A stretch of 60,000 bases of DNA, taken from positions 30,356,283-30,416,282 of the forward strand of contig OU612066.1 of NCBI GenBank assembly GCA_914767715.1. Reading direction: 5' to 3'. Origin of the DNA: Membranipora membranacea (lineage: Eukaryota > Bryozoa > Gymnolaemata > Cheilostomatida > Membraniporidae). The translations under genes and the position numbers were made by a program. Positions 46,906-59,400 of the stretch are shown here, piece by piece. The notes beneath the pieces are model-generated. The model did not search any database. It saw only the letters and a program-made list of their open reading frames with translations, and was not told the DNA's origin. Positions within the stretch are counted from its first letter, which is position 1; each line of letters starts with the position of its first letter.

Positions 46906-48632
46906 AGAAATTTAAAGTTGAGAGTGCATTATATTCTCAGTCATTCTAAAGTGAATTTTACTCTCTATCACTCATCTTTATGTCTATCTGCTGATACTAT
47001 ATAAGCCTATATCTGGATTTATTGTGGTACTGTCTCTGATGCTAAGGAATAGCTGTATAATATGTATGTTTTGGGGCTGTTTATAGTGGTATCCCAAGGA
47101 TGTCTGTAATCTTTCGAGCAGGTTTATTCCGTCAAAATTTTGTACAAATCCATAAGTACAATAAAAATTATCAAATTAGACCTCTTAACCAAACTGCCAG
47201 CCTTTGGCCTATCAGCATCAAATGCTAACCTGTTGCGCCACAAGGACCCAGCTTTGTGCCGCATTTGTTGCTGAACCAGACAGAGCCAAACTTACTAGCA
47301 TCAGGGATTCCACTCCTTAACATTGATGAATAGATCCCAAATATCTCAACCCCAATAAAATTAGCTGCCAAAACACAATCCAGCTCATGAAGTGCACGGG
47401 GAGAGAAAGCTCAAGTTTTTTTAGGTGAGCCAGACTTAATTGCTCCAAACGTCCTAATCCGAAGGATACATGGTAAGTTCAAAGTTAATAATTTTCATTC
47501 TCATTTCAGTTACTCTGCCACCTCCTACATTCAACTCAGGGATGTCACATACCTGCCATTTTAAATTCAACTAATAATACCCCTTGATACTACACTTGCA
47601 GCATTGATTGTTGCGAATGTTAGCTGTAATGTCATTAGGATTTTAACTAGAGATAAATACATCATACTATTATTGAGCTGCTCAGTTAAATATATCCAAG
47701 CTTTCAGTCACCCACTCAGATTTCAAGCTCCATTTATCTGTTAGCAATTATATGGATGATCAAATCCCTAATTTGTAGCGGCATTCATTTATTTCAAAGA
47801 CATATGCTGGAGAACATCTTGTTGATCCGAATTCTTGATCTTGAAAAGAATGGATCTTTCACTAACTTCTTTCTCACAAAAAAAAGCCACCAAACTTGTG
47901 TGTACAAAAATATTGGATTATTTTGATAGAGTAGAATCAGAAACATTAATTTTGTGTGTGGGTGGTTGAAAATCAAGGAAGAATATTCTTGGCCAAAATT
48001 TGATCCAAAAGGAGACATTTTAAAACACTTTTAGTAACAATTCATGACAACACAAAATAAGAAAACAAGAAAGTTTCAGAATAAACCAAAAATCTGAAAA
48101 TCTACTGTCTATCATAAATGATTAAAAGAATCCAATAAGTAAATAGAGAGGTGTGTATTTTGATGTGAATGTCGATTCGGTGAGTGAGAGTGAGCTTTTG
48201 TCCATATTTGTTTGACCACCGCGCCATTGTCCATTATTGTAACATATCTTTTGATGTTCATAGCAACAGTATATTGATATCATCGATCGTTAGCTTTTTC
48301 ACTTCATATAAAAGTGTATGTGTATGCAAGTTGTGGAAATCATTTCTTTCACAAATCCCCTATTCAGAATGATTATATGTGACATGACATCATTGAAAGT
48401 TGGATTTCTTCAATCTGACATTGAGAGCTTTCCAATGATAAATAAAATAACATAAATGGTTTCTGCAGTTACTATACCTTAAGCTGCATGAGTACTCCAG
48501 ACTGGACATCATCTTTTATTTTTCCTCCCACTGCTTGCAGTCCTCACAGTCCTACCAAAGCCTTACATTATTGACATCTGGTGGTGCTATATTGGAGGGG
48601 GTTTTGTGGGGCTTGCTGGGGTGGAAAACAAC
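46906..48632. other. Non-coding stretch
   Basis: Apart from the tRNA-like relic near 47.2 kb, no gene or repeat was recognised. Confidence 0.4.
47175..47247 (-). pseudogene. Decayed tRNA-like sequence
   Basis: The minus strand begins GTCCTTGTGGCGCAACAGG and continues TTAGCA, very like the 5' half of the tRNA-Asn at 48.6 kb. The anticodon arm cannot be folded, and the B box is reduced to GGCAGTTTGGTT. It is probably a tRNA-Asn pseudogene or an old tRNA-derived SINE head. Confidence 0.4.
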
Positions 48633-48706
48633 CGTCCTCGGGTGGGCTTGAACCACCAACCTTTCGATTAACAGTCGAACGCGCTAACCGATTGCGCCAC
48701 GAAGAC
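48633..48706 (-). tRNA. trnN-GUU: tRNA-Asn (anticodon GTT)
   Basis: The 74-base minus-strand sequence folds fully. The acceptor stem GTCTTCG pairs with CGAGGAC (one T-G pair). The D arm is GGCGCAATCGGTTAGCGC, the anticodon arm is TTCGA-CTGTTAA-TCGAA with anticodon GTT, the variable loop is AGGTT, and the T arm is GGTGGTTCAAGCCCACC. It differs from the common animal tRNA-Asn mainly by compensating or wobble changes (G-C to A-T in the anticodon stem, and within the acceptor stem). A-box and B-box promoters are intact and there is no intron. No clear T-run is seen immediately downstream; the nearest is TGTTTTCC about 5 bases on. The plus strand yields the familiar false peptide GGLEPPTFRL. Confidence 0.95.
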
Positions 48707-49893
48707 CTAGTTGGGTGGTTTCACCTTCATTATTTGGAATACGCCTGGTATCTTCTATCATGGCTCCAAAGATACAAATCAACGTCTTTCTCAACTTCCC
48801 ATCTATGGTTGATACATATGTTACATTTGTCAATTAATCATTATCCGGACATTTCCATGTGTCACTTAAGTTGCTTATAATGCCAATTAATTATTACTCT
48901 GAGATCAAACTGATATGACAACATGAAAGGTTTACTAACAGTTGCTTGTCAACAACAGATATGCATTTGAGTTATCAATCCTCTTGACCACCTGCTGTAA
49001 TTCTAGAAGCAATCTATTCGGCCAATTGAGAATAAAATGACAGACCTTACTGAGTGACCTAACTCTGCAGGGTCCTGGTTCAGTCCCTGGCCATAATGTC
49101 AGGGCCATAATGCTATACTTAATAACACCAATGTACCTTTTATGAATGCCTAAGTATTAGTTACTTACAAGTGATAATACCAGTGAACTTGATGCCGGAT
49201 CAGAGATCATACCGTTTGAGACAATTTAACATATTCCAAAATGCCATTGCAATAATGCCAGACAATGTGACCAAAAAAGTGTTTTTCTTTTACAGCTGCA
49301 GTGGATCAGCATGTTAGCACCATCACTTTTACTGCGCAAGTTATGTGCTTTGGTTAAGTCTCAATGACCTACGGGTTCTATTGGGCCCACGTGTTAGCAA
49401 GAGAGTGCTGCAAAAAATGCATCAAAATGTTTTGCCACCAATTTATGAGAATAATGGTAAATAAATTGATTCCCTAAATTGGACCAAAACTATGGCATGA
49501 CTGATGCTTTTGCTGGCGTAAAAAAGACCACAATCATTTAACATTGTGCAGGCAAATCCTGTACACAAATGCAGTCTAGCATGATAATATGATCTAAGGC
49601 AATTCATTTTCAGCGACAAGATACATAATGAGATAGTTCACTTAACCAACACAACTTTCTCTGTCTAGGCCATTTCTAGAACAGGTAATAATGATCTTGG
49701 TATTGGATCCTTGTTTGTATGGGAATGTTATTATATATAAAGTTCATACCTGGAGATCAAACATTGATCATGCAGTTTCATATCATAGATATATCTATAC
49801 TTTGCTAATTGGGATTTTCTGAAAGGTAAATATTTTTCTAGTTATGACAGAAACTATGATTTGCACCTGCATGCGGACATAGGATTTTGTGTG
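48707..49893. other. Non-coding stretch
   Basis: No gene was recognised. An isolated B-box-like GGTTCAGTCCC near 49080 has no matching A box. Confidence 0.4.
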
Positions 49894-49897
49894 TTAA

Positions 49898-50043
49898 AGG
49901 GCCTGATGGAAGGAATGTTTCACAAGAATTCTTGCTGAATAATCATCCGAATTATATTTTGTCTTTTTCCCCCATGCAGAAGGTGCAATCTGCTATTAAT
50001 CAATGACAATCAATGAGAAGTTGTTTGAAACCTTGGTTGCCCT
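49898..50043 (+). mobile_element. Short internally deleted copy of the TTAA MITE
   Basis: TTAA occurs on both sides (49894-49897 and 50044-50047). The 146 bases match the inner and right part of the unit at 46059-46373 (CCTGATGGAAGG..., AGGTGCAATCTGCTATTAAT, GTTGTTTGAAACCTTGGTTG). The left end keeps only AGGGC before jumping to the internal sequence, so most of the left half is deleted. Confidence 0.65.
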
Positions 50044-50047
50044 TTAA

Positions 50048-51180
50048 ACATTAAAATTCAAGAAAGTTTTTTGGTTTTAATACTTGATTGGCGAAGATAA
50101 TTATGTTTAATTAACAAAGATAATTAATGGCAAAGATAATTAAATCAAGTATCTATTACAATAAAATTGAATATTCAAGTGTCAATATTAATCTTATTAT
50201 ACATTATGTGGGTTGAAAATTGAAATTCTACCAAAGATTAATTTTGTGATGGCACACTGTATTTTTTTAAAATAATCATAATGAGTATCTATAACATTCA
50301 AAGTGCATTTATCAGTGTAAATATCTCAATGTATGTACCTCATTGTACTAAATTGGAATGATGTTCCTGTCAATTGCCAATTTTTGGTTCCATTCCTGAT
50401 TGGTGGAGGAAGAATCATGGTCAGCTGCTCATAATCTAAGTATTTCAAGTATCTTCAAACGTAGAATACAAATTTTCAATCTTTATTTTTGTCAGATGAT
50501 CTAATCATTGTGAATTCCCATAGAAATCTGTTTGAAACTAAACTATGAGAAATTTTATACTAATCTGTAATAACCTAGGATTTACTTATTGACAAAGCTT
50601 GTATTGAATCAATTTGTGTGACTGCCTGAATTAATGAGAAACTCCATGTTATCAGGTCAAATAAATTGAATAAATTAATAATTCATTTCAGAAAATATAT
50701 ATATATATATCAGTGAGTGCTCAGTATTGGCCTGGTCAGGAACATAATTGACCCTGGACAACCATATGCCAACTTTTGTATTGCTGGAATATGGTGTCAT
50801 CATTGATTTGTCTCCAAGTTCAGTAATGCTACAGCTGACCACTTGTTAATCTTATGTCAAGCATTTGCCTGAATTTTTTGGATTTCAATAAATGCATAAC
50901 ATAACTTTCTACAAATTTATAGTCATACTGTGTATGAAACAACACTTATTTATGTGATCAATTAAAACTTTGCCATACATAGAACACAGAGGTAACTCAT
51001 GATATATATCTCTTATCTCTTATCTCTTATCTCTTCCTAAAATAGAACAAATGCAGAATACCATGCATAGGAAAACCAGCTGAGGGTGTGGTTGTCACCC
51101 TATTTACATTTTTTTCGTCTGATATTCACCAGGAAAACAAGATTAAAAAACTTGGACTGAAATAATATTAGTTGCTGCAT
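50048..51180. other. Non-coding stretch with a microsatellite
   Basis: Four tandem TATCTCT/TCTCTTA units lie at about 51005-51037. Also present is a short (TA)n tract at about 50696-50711. No gene was recognised. Confidence 0.45.
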
Positions 51181-51214
51181 ACTTAACATACATACAACTG
51201 AATAACAATGCTAC

Positions 51215-51398
51215 CTGTCTTGACAAACATGTCAATACAAGCTACCATCATAACTGCTGAAAAAAGCACAGCAGGCAGGGCAAATATGACAATGAGGAAG
51301 AGAAGATCAAATGGGAAGGTTCTTTTTTCAAATTCTTTCCTTCTCCTCCCTGCCTTGAACCCTTGGATGTCTGATATAGCACTAGTGGACCGACTCAC
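51215..51398 (-). CDS. Exon of a possible single-pass membrane protein
   Basis: The minus-strand frame reads SRSTSAISDIQGFKAGRRRK, then EFEKRTFPFDLLFLIVIFAL and PAVLFSAVMMVACIDMFVKT. A short, basic, cytosolic-type head (GRRRKEFEKR) precedes one or two closely spaced hydrophobic stretches of about 30 residues. A good splice donor (ACAG|GTAGCA) ends the exon at 51215. The 5' limit is uncertain: the frame is open to a TAA at 51423-51425 and has no ATG, so an upstream exon is required (several AG acceptors are available). No partner exons or family were identified. Confidence 0.35.
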
Positions 51399-51425
51399 TT
51401 GTGGCGTATGTATATTGTCACTTTA

Positions 51426-52558
51426 AGAATGGATTACCCCCAGACTCTGCACTACAAATCAAGCCTGAGCTGTTTTCTCCCTTTCAAAGTGCCTCAATCA
51501 TATAGGAACTATAGCTCTATGGCTATTTTGGTTGAAAAATATCTTAACTATTGTATTTGCAAAAGAGCAGCATGTAACAACATTACAGGTGATGAGTACA
51601 GAACGATTTGCTTGGAAAAAAACATAAGTATGGTAATAAATGAGTAGGACGGGGAAGGGGATGAGGAAAGGGAGGACTTTTATTAGTTATAAATTAGACA
51701 AGTAGCTCATCAGCTCAGACTAAGACTATTTATATTATTGCAAGTCATGTTTCTATTCAGTGCCAATAACATTTAATCCTTTAAAAGCCAAAATACAAGC
51801 CTCAAAAGGAAACAATAAAATCACAACTTAAGGAAAAGGAAAAGGAAAAACAGTCCTGTCATTATTGATAAGTAATGATATCCTGATTGGTAATAGAGTT
51901 CAAACAAAATTTTAATTATATCTACCTACTCACGTGTTTTTGGTTGAAGTTTTTTTTGTATAGCCTTAATAATTGGTTGAACTTCAACCAATAAGAACTA
52001 ATGGAATCTTAATTTGATTCCTGAAGATATTATCCTAACACAGCACCTTTTAATACATTTAGATAATGGATACAATAAGTGAAATGGCTTGAGGTGATTG
52101 GAGTGATCAAACCATTCCCTATCACATGATGGCAACCTTCCAAAAATATTTATATAAAATGCAGCGAAGACAGTGTTTTGCTTCAGAATACCAAGAAGAC
52201 TTTCCAGATACAATGTGAGTGGGATCTGATCCATACATAGGAATCATGCAGTCTTTTAACGATTGTTTGGAGCTCAATTTTGATTAAAAAACATTATGGG
52301 AAAATAATATTACTTATACGCTCGCCCCATTTTCTCATGAGCAAAAGAAATCTTTATCATTCTATCAGCAACGGAATCTTCGTCTGTGACAAGCAGTCCA
52401 CTTCACTGTTATAAGCATCAGTGTATCAAACTACATTCAAGTGCGAAGGAATGCTCTCTATCGAATGTTATTAAGACCTGCTATCCTATTTTAAAACAAA
52501 TGTTCTAATTCATATGATTTCTATTTGCAAGATTATAACAAGATCACTCAATTTCAGA
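51426..52558. other. Non-coding stretch upstream of the small peptide gene
   Basis: No coding exon was recognised. A short AAGGAAA tandem lies at about 51831-51850. The promoter and any 5' leader exon of the peptide gene probably lie near the right end; TTTCAG at 52552-52557 could be a leader acceptor. Confidence 0.35.
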
Positions 52559-53393
52559 ATGAAAACATTAAGATGTGTAGCTTTGTTCATGCTGGTGATT
52601 GCTGTCTGCTTAGTATAGGAGGCGGCAGCATGGAGTCCAGGACCAAGTAAGTTGAACCTTATTTAGTTGAGAATGTCTCTCATTGAAATGACCTTGACCG
52701 AATCAGAGGAATATTCGGAGTGGAATTAAGGAATGTCATCCTGCATAAATAATAAAGCAATGAGTATAGTGTGATGAAACATGAGATACATACTGTTATG
52801 TAAATTTGCACCAAACTATTACAGTACATAAACATAAACCAGTTTACTTCACATACACTTATGGCTTACTCTAACATGAAAGTTATAGCAACAATTAGCT
52901 GTGCAAGAGAAAGCTGGATGAACGCCTTGCTATCAATGTCATTTGTTATCGAGATTTTCACGCACACAGTAGCCACGTTCAAAAGTGTTTGCCAAAACAA
53001 TTTACGTCAGAATGTCAACTTTAGCTTAAGTAAGATACAGTTTATATCAATATTAATTAAACAACAAATACAGACTGAAAAAGTACTCTTTTCCCATTTA
53101 TTTGGATAAAAGCTCACTGCTTTTGCAAATGAAATAACTAAACTTAGCTCATATTTTTCCTATTGATAAAACACTTTAGATAACTTCTAGTTCCCGCCCT
53201 TCAGACTGACAAACATATCCGTATAAGATTTACCACACCAATCGATAACCATTTCTAAAATACTTTCATATATCTTATTGTAGTGTCAATTTGTCCTGAT
53301 TGGCGGTTCATGTTTACTGCCTCTAAACCTGCTGCGGACATGTATTGCACTAAACATAAAAACCCTAGAGGCTGGTGCTGTGTTCCACTGTAG
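52559..53393 (+). CDS. Small cysteine-rich secreted peptide, two exons, in-frame TAG
   Basis: Exon 1 (52559-52646) starts MKTLRCVALFMLVIAVCLV, a typical signal peptide. The next codon is TAG (52616-52618), then EAAAWSPGP, and a consensus donor A|GTAAGT. Exon 2 (53284-53393) follows a GTAG acceptor, and the phase-1 junction keeps the frame. It reads SICPDWRFMF, TASKPAADMYC, then a basic segment ending with a double-Cys GWCCVPL and stop. The mature part would be about 45 residues with four cysteines, enough for two disulfides. AATAAA lies 10 bases after the stop codon. The architecture fits host-defence or other secreted peptides, but no family was recognised. The TAG means a pseudogene, a nonfunctional allele, a sequencing error, or a different first exon. 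Confidence 0.5.
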
Positions 53394-53988
53394 ACACACT
53401 GGGAATAAAATCAGTCAATCTGCACACTTGATGCATTCTGAGAATAAATCCAAACATTTTGTTTTTCTGATATGTGAAAATTTGTTATCATGAAATAAAA
53501 TGCAGAATTATGCTTGCAGCTCTTGCATTGTAGTTTTTCACGCATAGTCTATGGAGTGGACTAACCTTCATATATTATTATGATTTGTGAGAAATTTGGA
53601 GATGGAAATGGATAACAAAAACAAAATAGTGCATGTCACTATTCTTAGTATAGGGTGAATAATGAGAATGTTTTGTCTCAAGCTGCATTGAAATAAAAAA
53701 AGATAGAGATGCTACAATCGTCCCAATCTCAGTGAGATGGTTAGTTATGTAATGAATACTGTTGCATACAAAGCTATAGCTAGAGTCATAAAATCAAGAT
53801 ACTTTGAAATGGACTAAAGCAGCCTTAAGATTGGTAACTCAGAGCTGCAGCTTTACACCAACTGAATCACCATGTCACACAAGAACTTTATATACTGTAA
53901 ATTTCCCATGCCTTGCCTGGGATACTAACTTGAGACCATTCGGTCTGATTTCTTGACTTCTAGTCTTTATATATATATATATATATAC
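53394..53988. other. 3' flank of the peptide gene and (TA)n tract
   Basis: Polyadenylation-like AATAAA motifs are at about 53404 and 53494. A (TA)n run at 53968-53988 adjoins the 3' end of the LINE and may be its terminal repeat. Confidence 0.5.
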
Positions 53989-56410
53989 TTTATTCTGTCT
54001 CTGCCGTTATGGTTAAGAAATATTGGTTTTGTAGAGCTAAAAAGTTACTAGTGATATAAAAGTCTGCACATTATAAAATATTATCTTTTGAAGAAAACGG
54101 AGTTTAAAAATTTCACACATTGTGCTCTTAAGCATTGTCTCCGTAGCTCTATCCTACATTTGATATTACAGTAGCGCCCTGATGGAAGTGTAGCTAGGGC
54201 TAATATTGGCTCATTGTCTGTTGCATACATACGAAGACAACGGTTCTTAAAAACTCTGGTAAAAACCTCGCACAGAGATGGGACTTCACAGTCAGCTAAA
54301 AAGCTAGCGGTTGATATAACATCATTAATGGAGTTGCGACATGTTTTGGATATATGGCCAAATAATGTACATAGATGATAAATAAAAACACATTCAATGA
54401 ATGTATAGTAACATCGCATTCTGATTGGTTTAGAAATACCAAGAGAGGACAACTTCTTCATAATAAACAGGCGCTTACGAGCTTTATTGATTACAGCCTC
54501 AGAATGTGCCTTAAAGGTCAACTTGTGGTCAACAGTGGTACCTAAATATACAAATGACTCGACCTGCTCAACTACTGTGCCATTGATTACCAGGGGATGA
54601 TATGCACGGTTGTCTCTCATGTTGGTAAATATGAGTTCTTTAGTCTTAGAGACATTGAGGAGCAGATCTTGCGAGCTGAACCAGTTGGTTAGACATTCTG
54701 CTGCAGCAGGTAATGTAGATGGTACATTAGGATAGCATAGCTCTAGTAAGATTGTATCATCTGCATATTTGATAAGGTGATAGTTACCCATCGATGGTAC
54801 CGGCATATCCTGTACATAAATTGAGAATAGGATTGGGCTCCATACACAGCCCTGGGGCGAGCCTGTTGAAGATGTCTTAACGAGAGATTTGGCTTCTTTC
54901 GTAGCCACCCACTGCTTACGATTCACCAGGAAGCTATGTATCAGGTTCAGCATGTTGTTGTGTATTGAAGCGGACTTCAGCTTGTCTACGAGAAGTGTAG
55001 GGCTTATGGTATTAAAAACGCTAGTAAAGTCCACAAAGAGGCAGCGTGCATAGTTCTTAGAATTTGCATCGAGGTGTTCCGTAACCGTATCTAAGAGGAC
55101 AGTGAGTGCATCTTCTGTTGAGCGATGCTCTCTGTAGGCAAATTGACTGGCATCTGTCACACATTTGGTAAGTAGTGGCTTCGTGACTCGCTCAAAGGTC
55201 TTAGAGAGGACTGATGTAAGGGCGATCGGTCGATAGTCCTTGGCCACATTTGCAGTGTTTGACTTTGGGATTGGCTTGATAACAGCATTTTTCCATACAT
55301 CTGGATATTTACCCTCCGTGATACAGTCATTGAATAAATCACTTAGAGGATCACCAAGTGCATAGGCTGCAGTTTTGAGTAATTTACCTGGAATGCCATC
55401 TGGTCCACAGCTTTTTCTGGTGTCAGTTTGACATAGGGTTTTGATGACGTCACCAGCAACCAGCTTAGGGATATTATCGCTGCAGAGTGGAGGTAGCTCG
55501 GGAGGGTCCTGGGTTTTCTCGAAACGAAGATAGAAGTCATTAAGAGCGTTAGGGTCTACATTACACTCTTTTGGAGGCTGATTGTTTAGTTTAATAACTT
55601 CTTATAAACGTTTCCAGGATTGCCTATCACTTGTTTCGAATTCCTGCTCTACGGTCTTAGCATAGCTTCTTTTTGCTCTCCGTATTTCATATTGTAGCTC
55701 AGTTTCTATATCATTGAGTTTGGCACGATCGCATGAATTTAGTGCAGCGGTCCGAGCCGTCAGGAGCGTTCTGATCTTGCCAGTTATCCATGTTTTGTCA
55801 TTACCGACAACTCGATTAACAGTTGGAACGCATTCACCAAGGCAAAAAGCTGGGTAATCTGACATAATTTCTGCTTTCTCAGAAGAGTCACTTACATTGT
55901 CTGTCAGCACAGACCAATCAGTAGTTTCGATAGCAGATAGCAGCTTCTCTGTGGTATCATCATCCCACTTACGGACAAGAACTGTAGTTTTCACTAGATG
56001 TCTGCTTACAGGTTTATAACGAGGGATGAGAGCTACTGGATTGTGATCTGACTTGCCAAGTTTTCCTAGAGGGTAGCTCTTGAATGCATTCTTGAACTTT
56101 ATATAACACTTATCCAATGTTTTTGACTTCCTAGTTGGACATGTGACCTGCTGGTAGAAGCTAGGGAGTTTAATATCAATGTGGTTGAGGTCACCAAGTG
56201 CTATTATAGTGGAATTAGGGTTGACTTTCTCAAGGGCATCTATTTGGTGATTGATTGTTTTTATGGTTTCCTTGGCAACGTTGTTAGGTGTTGACTCAAA
56301 CACAGCTGCATATATCAACAATACCGTGATAGCTGAGACTTCTCGTGGGGTCCAAAATGGCCATAGCCATAGTTTCCAAATAATGGCTGGAGTGGGCCGA
56401 TATGACATGA
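53989..56410 (-). mobile_element. 5'-truncated LINE (CR1/L2/Rex1-like)
   Basis: One minus-strand frame runs from about 56408 to 54081 and encodes the C-terminal half of the endonuclease followed by a complete reverse transcriptase. A single TAA at 55602-55604 interrupts it. The N-terminal half of the endonuclease is missing, as expected for 5' truncation. The 3' UTR is about 90 bases and abuts a (TA)n tract. Confidence 0.8.
54081..56408 (-). pseudogene. LINE ORF2: endonuclease C-half and reverse transcriptase
   Basis: From the N-terminal side: FWTPREVSAITVLLIYAAVF (the 'PREF' and strand block), TIIALGDLNHID (GDFN block), LGKSDHNPVALIPRY (S-D-H catalytic block), a linker to QSWKRL, a TAA, then KLNNQPPKECN. 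The RT follows: CGPDGIPGKLLKTAA, KDYRPIALTSVLSKTFER (near-invariant RPI), RCLFVDFTSVFNTI (motif A Asp), STGSPQGCVWSPILFSIYV (motif B), LIKYADDTILL (YADD), SKTKELIF and VYLGTTVDHKLTFKAH. All RT catalytic residues are present. The stop and the missing start make this copy inactive as it stands, but the low number of lesions indicates a young insertion. Confidence 0.85.
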
Positions 56411-56490
56411 AATGAATCGCACCAATGTTTATTGATATACAGTACTAATCCACCTTATTACAATTCACAATTCAGTTATTTTTTGGGGAT

Positions 56491-59400
56491 CTCAGTTATT
56501 TAAAGTCAAAAATGCTCAGTTGTAGTTATCTCCTCCTTACTTTTCCAAAAGCTATCTCCATCCTACAGATTTTAATTCAGAATAACCACATTTGGTCACC
56601 TGGATCGTTAGTCAATAAGCTAACTATTCATTTATCTTTATCTGCAAAAAACTCCAAATCTAACAAAAAATCTCCAAGTTCGTGTTTTTCTGCTTGGGCA
56701 GAATTACATTCCGACATGGTAACTCACAGAGATCTGGTTTTTTTTGGAGCATCAATTCATCACATTACCTAAACGAGCTTTTGAGGGCATGTTTGAAATA
56801 TTTTTTTAACATATTTAAAATTGCGATTTACTTTTTCATTACGGTGTTTATTTCATCCATCAGTGCAGTGGCAATGTTGCGCAAGGCAGTGCAAAGAGCC
56901 TATATATTTGTAGTTTCTATGCCATTGTGTACAGTTTCAATCAAATTCTAATTGCCTTTTACCAAAGGAGTGAACAATTTATAATGACAATGGAGATGCT
57001 ATACTGAACTTAAACAAAAGAATATTTCTGTTGGTTGATATACCTTTTCAGTATAGATTGTGGCGACCCATCAGTCACCCATCAAATTCTATCAGAATGA
57101 CTATAGACCTCAAAATAATTAATATTATTAATATTCCGAAACATGGTTTGGATTTGGCTATTTCAGTGGATACTGTTCAATGATAGCATTTTCAAAATAC
57201 ACCCAAATGTTTGAGCTTAAATTTTACTCGAATGTCATCCCAATATTTTTATTGCTGAGAAACACTATTGTAACTATGCTGGATGCGTATAGGATTATGA
57301 TAACTGTGTCTGGAGGGCTCACCCTTAATAACACACATGATATTCTATGTGAAATATTCTGCTGCATTTTCAGTGAGCTGGTATCTTTATGGTCGACCTT
57401 GGTGTATTTATCACCACTTAGGAATTGCAGTCCTGAAATAACCATTGACAGCATTCATGTTGCGGTTGAATTTGTACATTTTTTTTAAAATTGTGCCCTG
57501 GGCCTGCATCTATACTGTAACAAGTTATAATGTTGTTACTTTTGAGGATTCGGTTAGCCAAAGAGGTGGCCTGCCTCAAGAAACAATAAATATGAGATGG
57601 CCTCCAAACAAAATTGGAAGCAATTCTTCAAGCAGTGCATTGAAACGATCCAAGTACAATTGAGACCTAAGCTGGATGAAGATATCAGTTAGAGCAATTA
57701 CAGACATTGTTTTCACAGAGTAAATTTTCTAATCCCTCAAGAAATTATTTTGTAAACAACCAGTTGTATTGCAGTCTCTGTGTTTCATTACAGGGAAAGA
57801 ATTTGTTACTGTTGTGCCTTGTTTATCTTTTCCAAAGGATTTAAGGGCAATGTAATATTAGAATATCAAAACCTGAGGATTACCTTTGTGTCTCAAGACT
57901 TGTTGCTTCTTATGATATTTATGTATTATAGCATTATTACATCAGATTAAAATTGATGGTCGATTTAAATCAGATGTCTTGTCACAAGCAACATCCTGGA
58001 GCATAGGCGGCAAAATGCCTTAGTGGCCAGGCCGCAATATCTGCACCAGGTTGCTCTCTGTTTGCAGGCAGGTCGGAGCACACCTGGGTGCCTACCAAAG
58101 CCCAGTGCTAGATAATTTGTAATTCCTGCTCAGTCCAAATATATTTTCCAACCAGTATTCCAAGCCCGAAACCCCAGATCTGATACACAAAATTTAGCCA
58201 ATATTGAGTGCCCCGTTTTCTTATACCAATTTTATAGCATCTAAAATATCATATCATATTATGTTGAATCAATAGGCTCTAGTGGCTGGCTACTCATATA
58301 TTTACACTTTTGCAATCGACCATGACACCTTGTCGACATTCAATTATCCACACTCTCTTTACTCAACAAAAACATGGTCCATGCTTCTAAAAGTTTATAC
58401 AAGGTTGCGATCACATCACTCTTGGCTAGCTGGGTAAACCTTCTTCCGGGAGTTATTGCACAATCAAGTATCTATACTGCAGCAAGTTATAATGTTGTTA
58501 CCTTTGAGGATTCGGCTAGCCAAACAGGTGGGCTGCCTCAATAAACAACAAATCTGAGATGGCCTCCAAACAAAGTTGAAAGCAATTCTCCACGCGGTGT
58601 ATTGAAACGATCCAAGTACAATTGAGACCTAAGCTGGATGAAGATATCAGTTAGAGCAATTACAGACATTATTTTCTCAGAGTAAATTTTCTAATCCCTC
58701 AAGAAAATCTTATTTGTAAACAACCAGTTGTATTGCAGTCTCTGTGTTTCATTACAAGTAAAGACTTTGTTACTGTTGTGCCTTGTTTATCTTTTCCAAA
58801 GGATTTATAGGCAGTGTAATATTAGAATATCAAAACCTGAGTATAACCTTTGTTTCTCAAGACTGATTAAAATTGAAGGTTGATTTAAACAATGAACTTC
58901 ATTGATTTAACTCACATGTCTTGTCACAAGCCGCATCCCGGAGCATAGGCGGCGAAATTTGTTGCCTTAATGGCCAGGCCACAATATCTGCGCCAGGTTG
59001 CTCTCTGTTGGCAGGCAGGTCGGAGCACACATGGGTGCCAACCAAAGCCCAGTAGACGATGGACCGCAGATACATTTGATATGAGGCCCTTTCGATAAAT
59101 TTAAGGTTCATGATTGCACAGACCAAGGGTACATTGTGGCAGCATCATTCAAGGATTGTAATAGTTAATCCTATTGTAAAAACTGCCACAATACTGCCTC
59201 CCTAGCTATACCCACCATATCAATTTAGCTAGGATAGTTAGGTGTAATTTAAGCATAAAACATCAAGTCTTATTGTGGAGTATGGCTGTACAAAGAGAAA
59301 TTTTTACGGGAGTGCCTGCATATTCTATTTTGTACTGTAATCGAAAACTTTGAATTCAGTTCATTCTCCAGAACCCTATAATTGTGACAAATAGATGAAA

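Noticed and set aside
48581-48880. Plus-strand open frame containing GGLEPPTFRLTVERANRL
   Set aside because: It is the antisense translation of the tRNA-Asn gene, a well-known false peptide.
49045-49100. Possible tRNA from the B-box-like GGTTCAGTCCC
   Set aside because: There is no A box at a suitable distance and no cloverleaf.
52616-52618. In-frame stop as a recoded (selenocysteine) codon
   Set aside because: Selenocysteine uses UGA, and this codon is UAG; no recoding hairpin is apparent.
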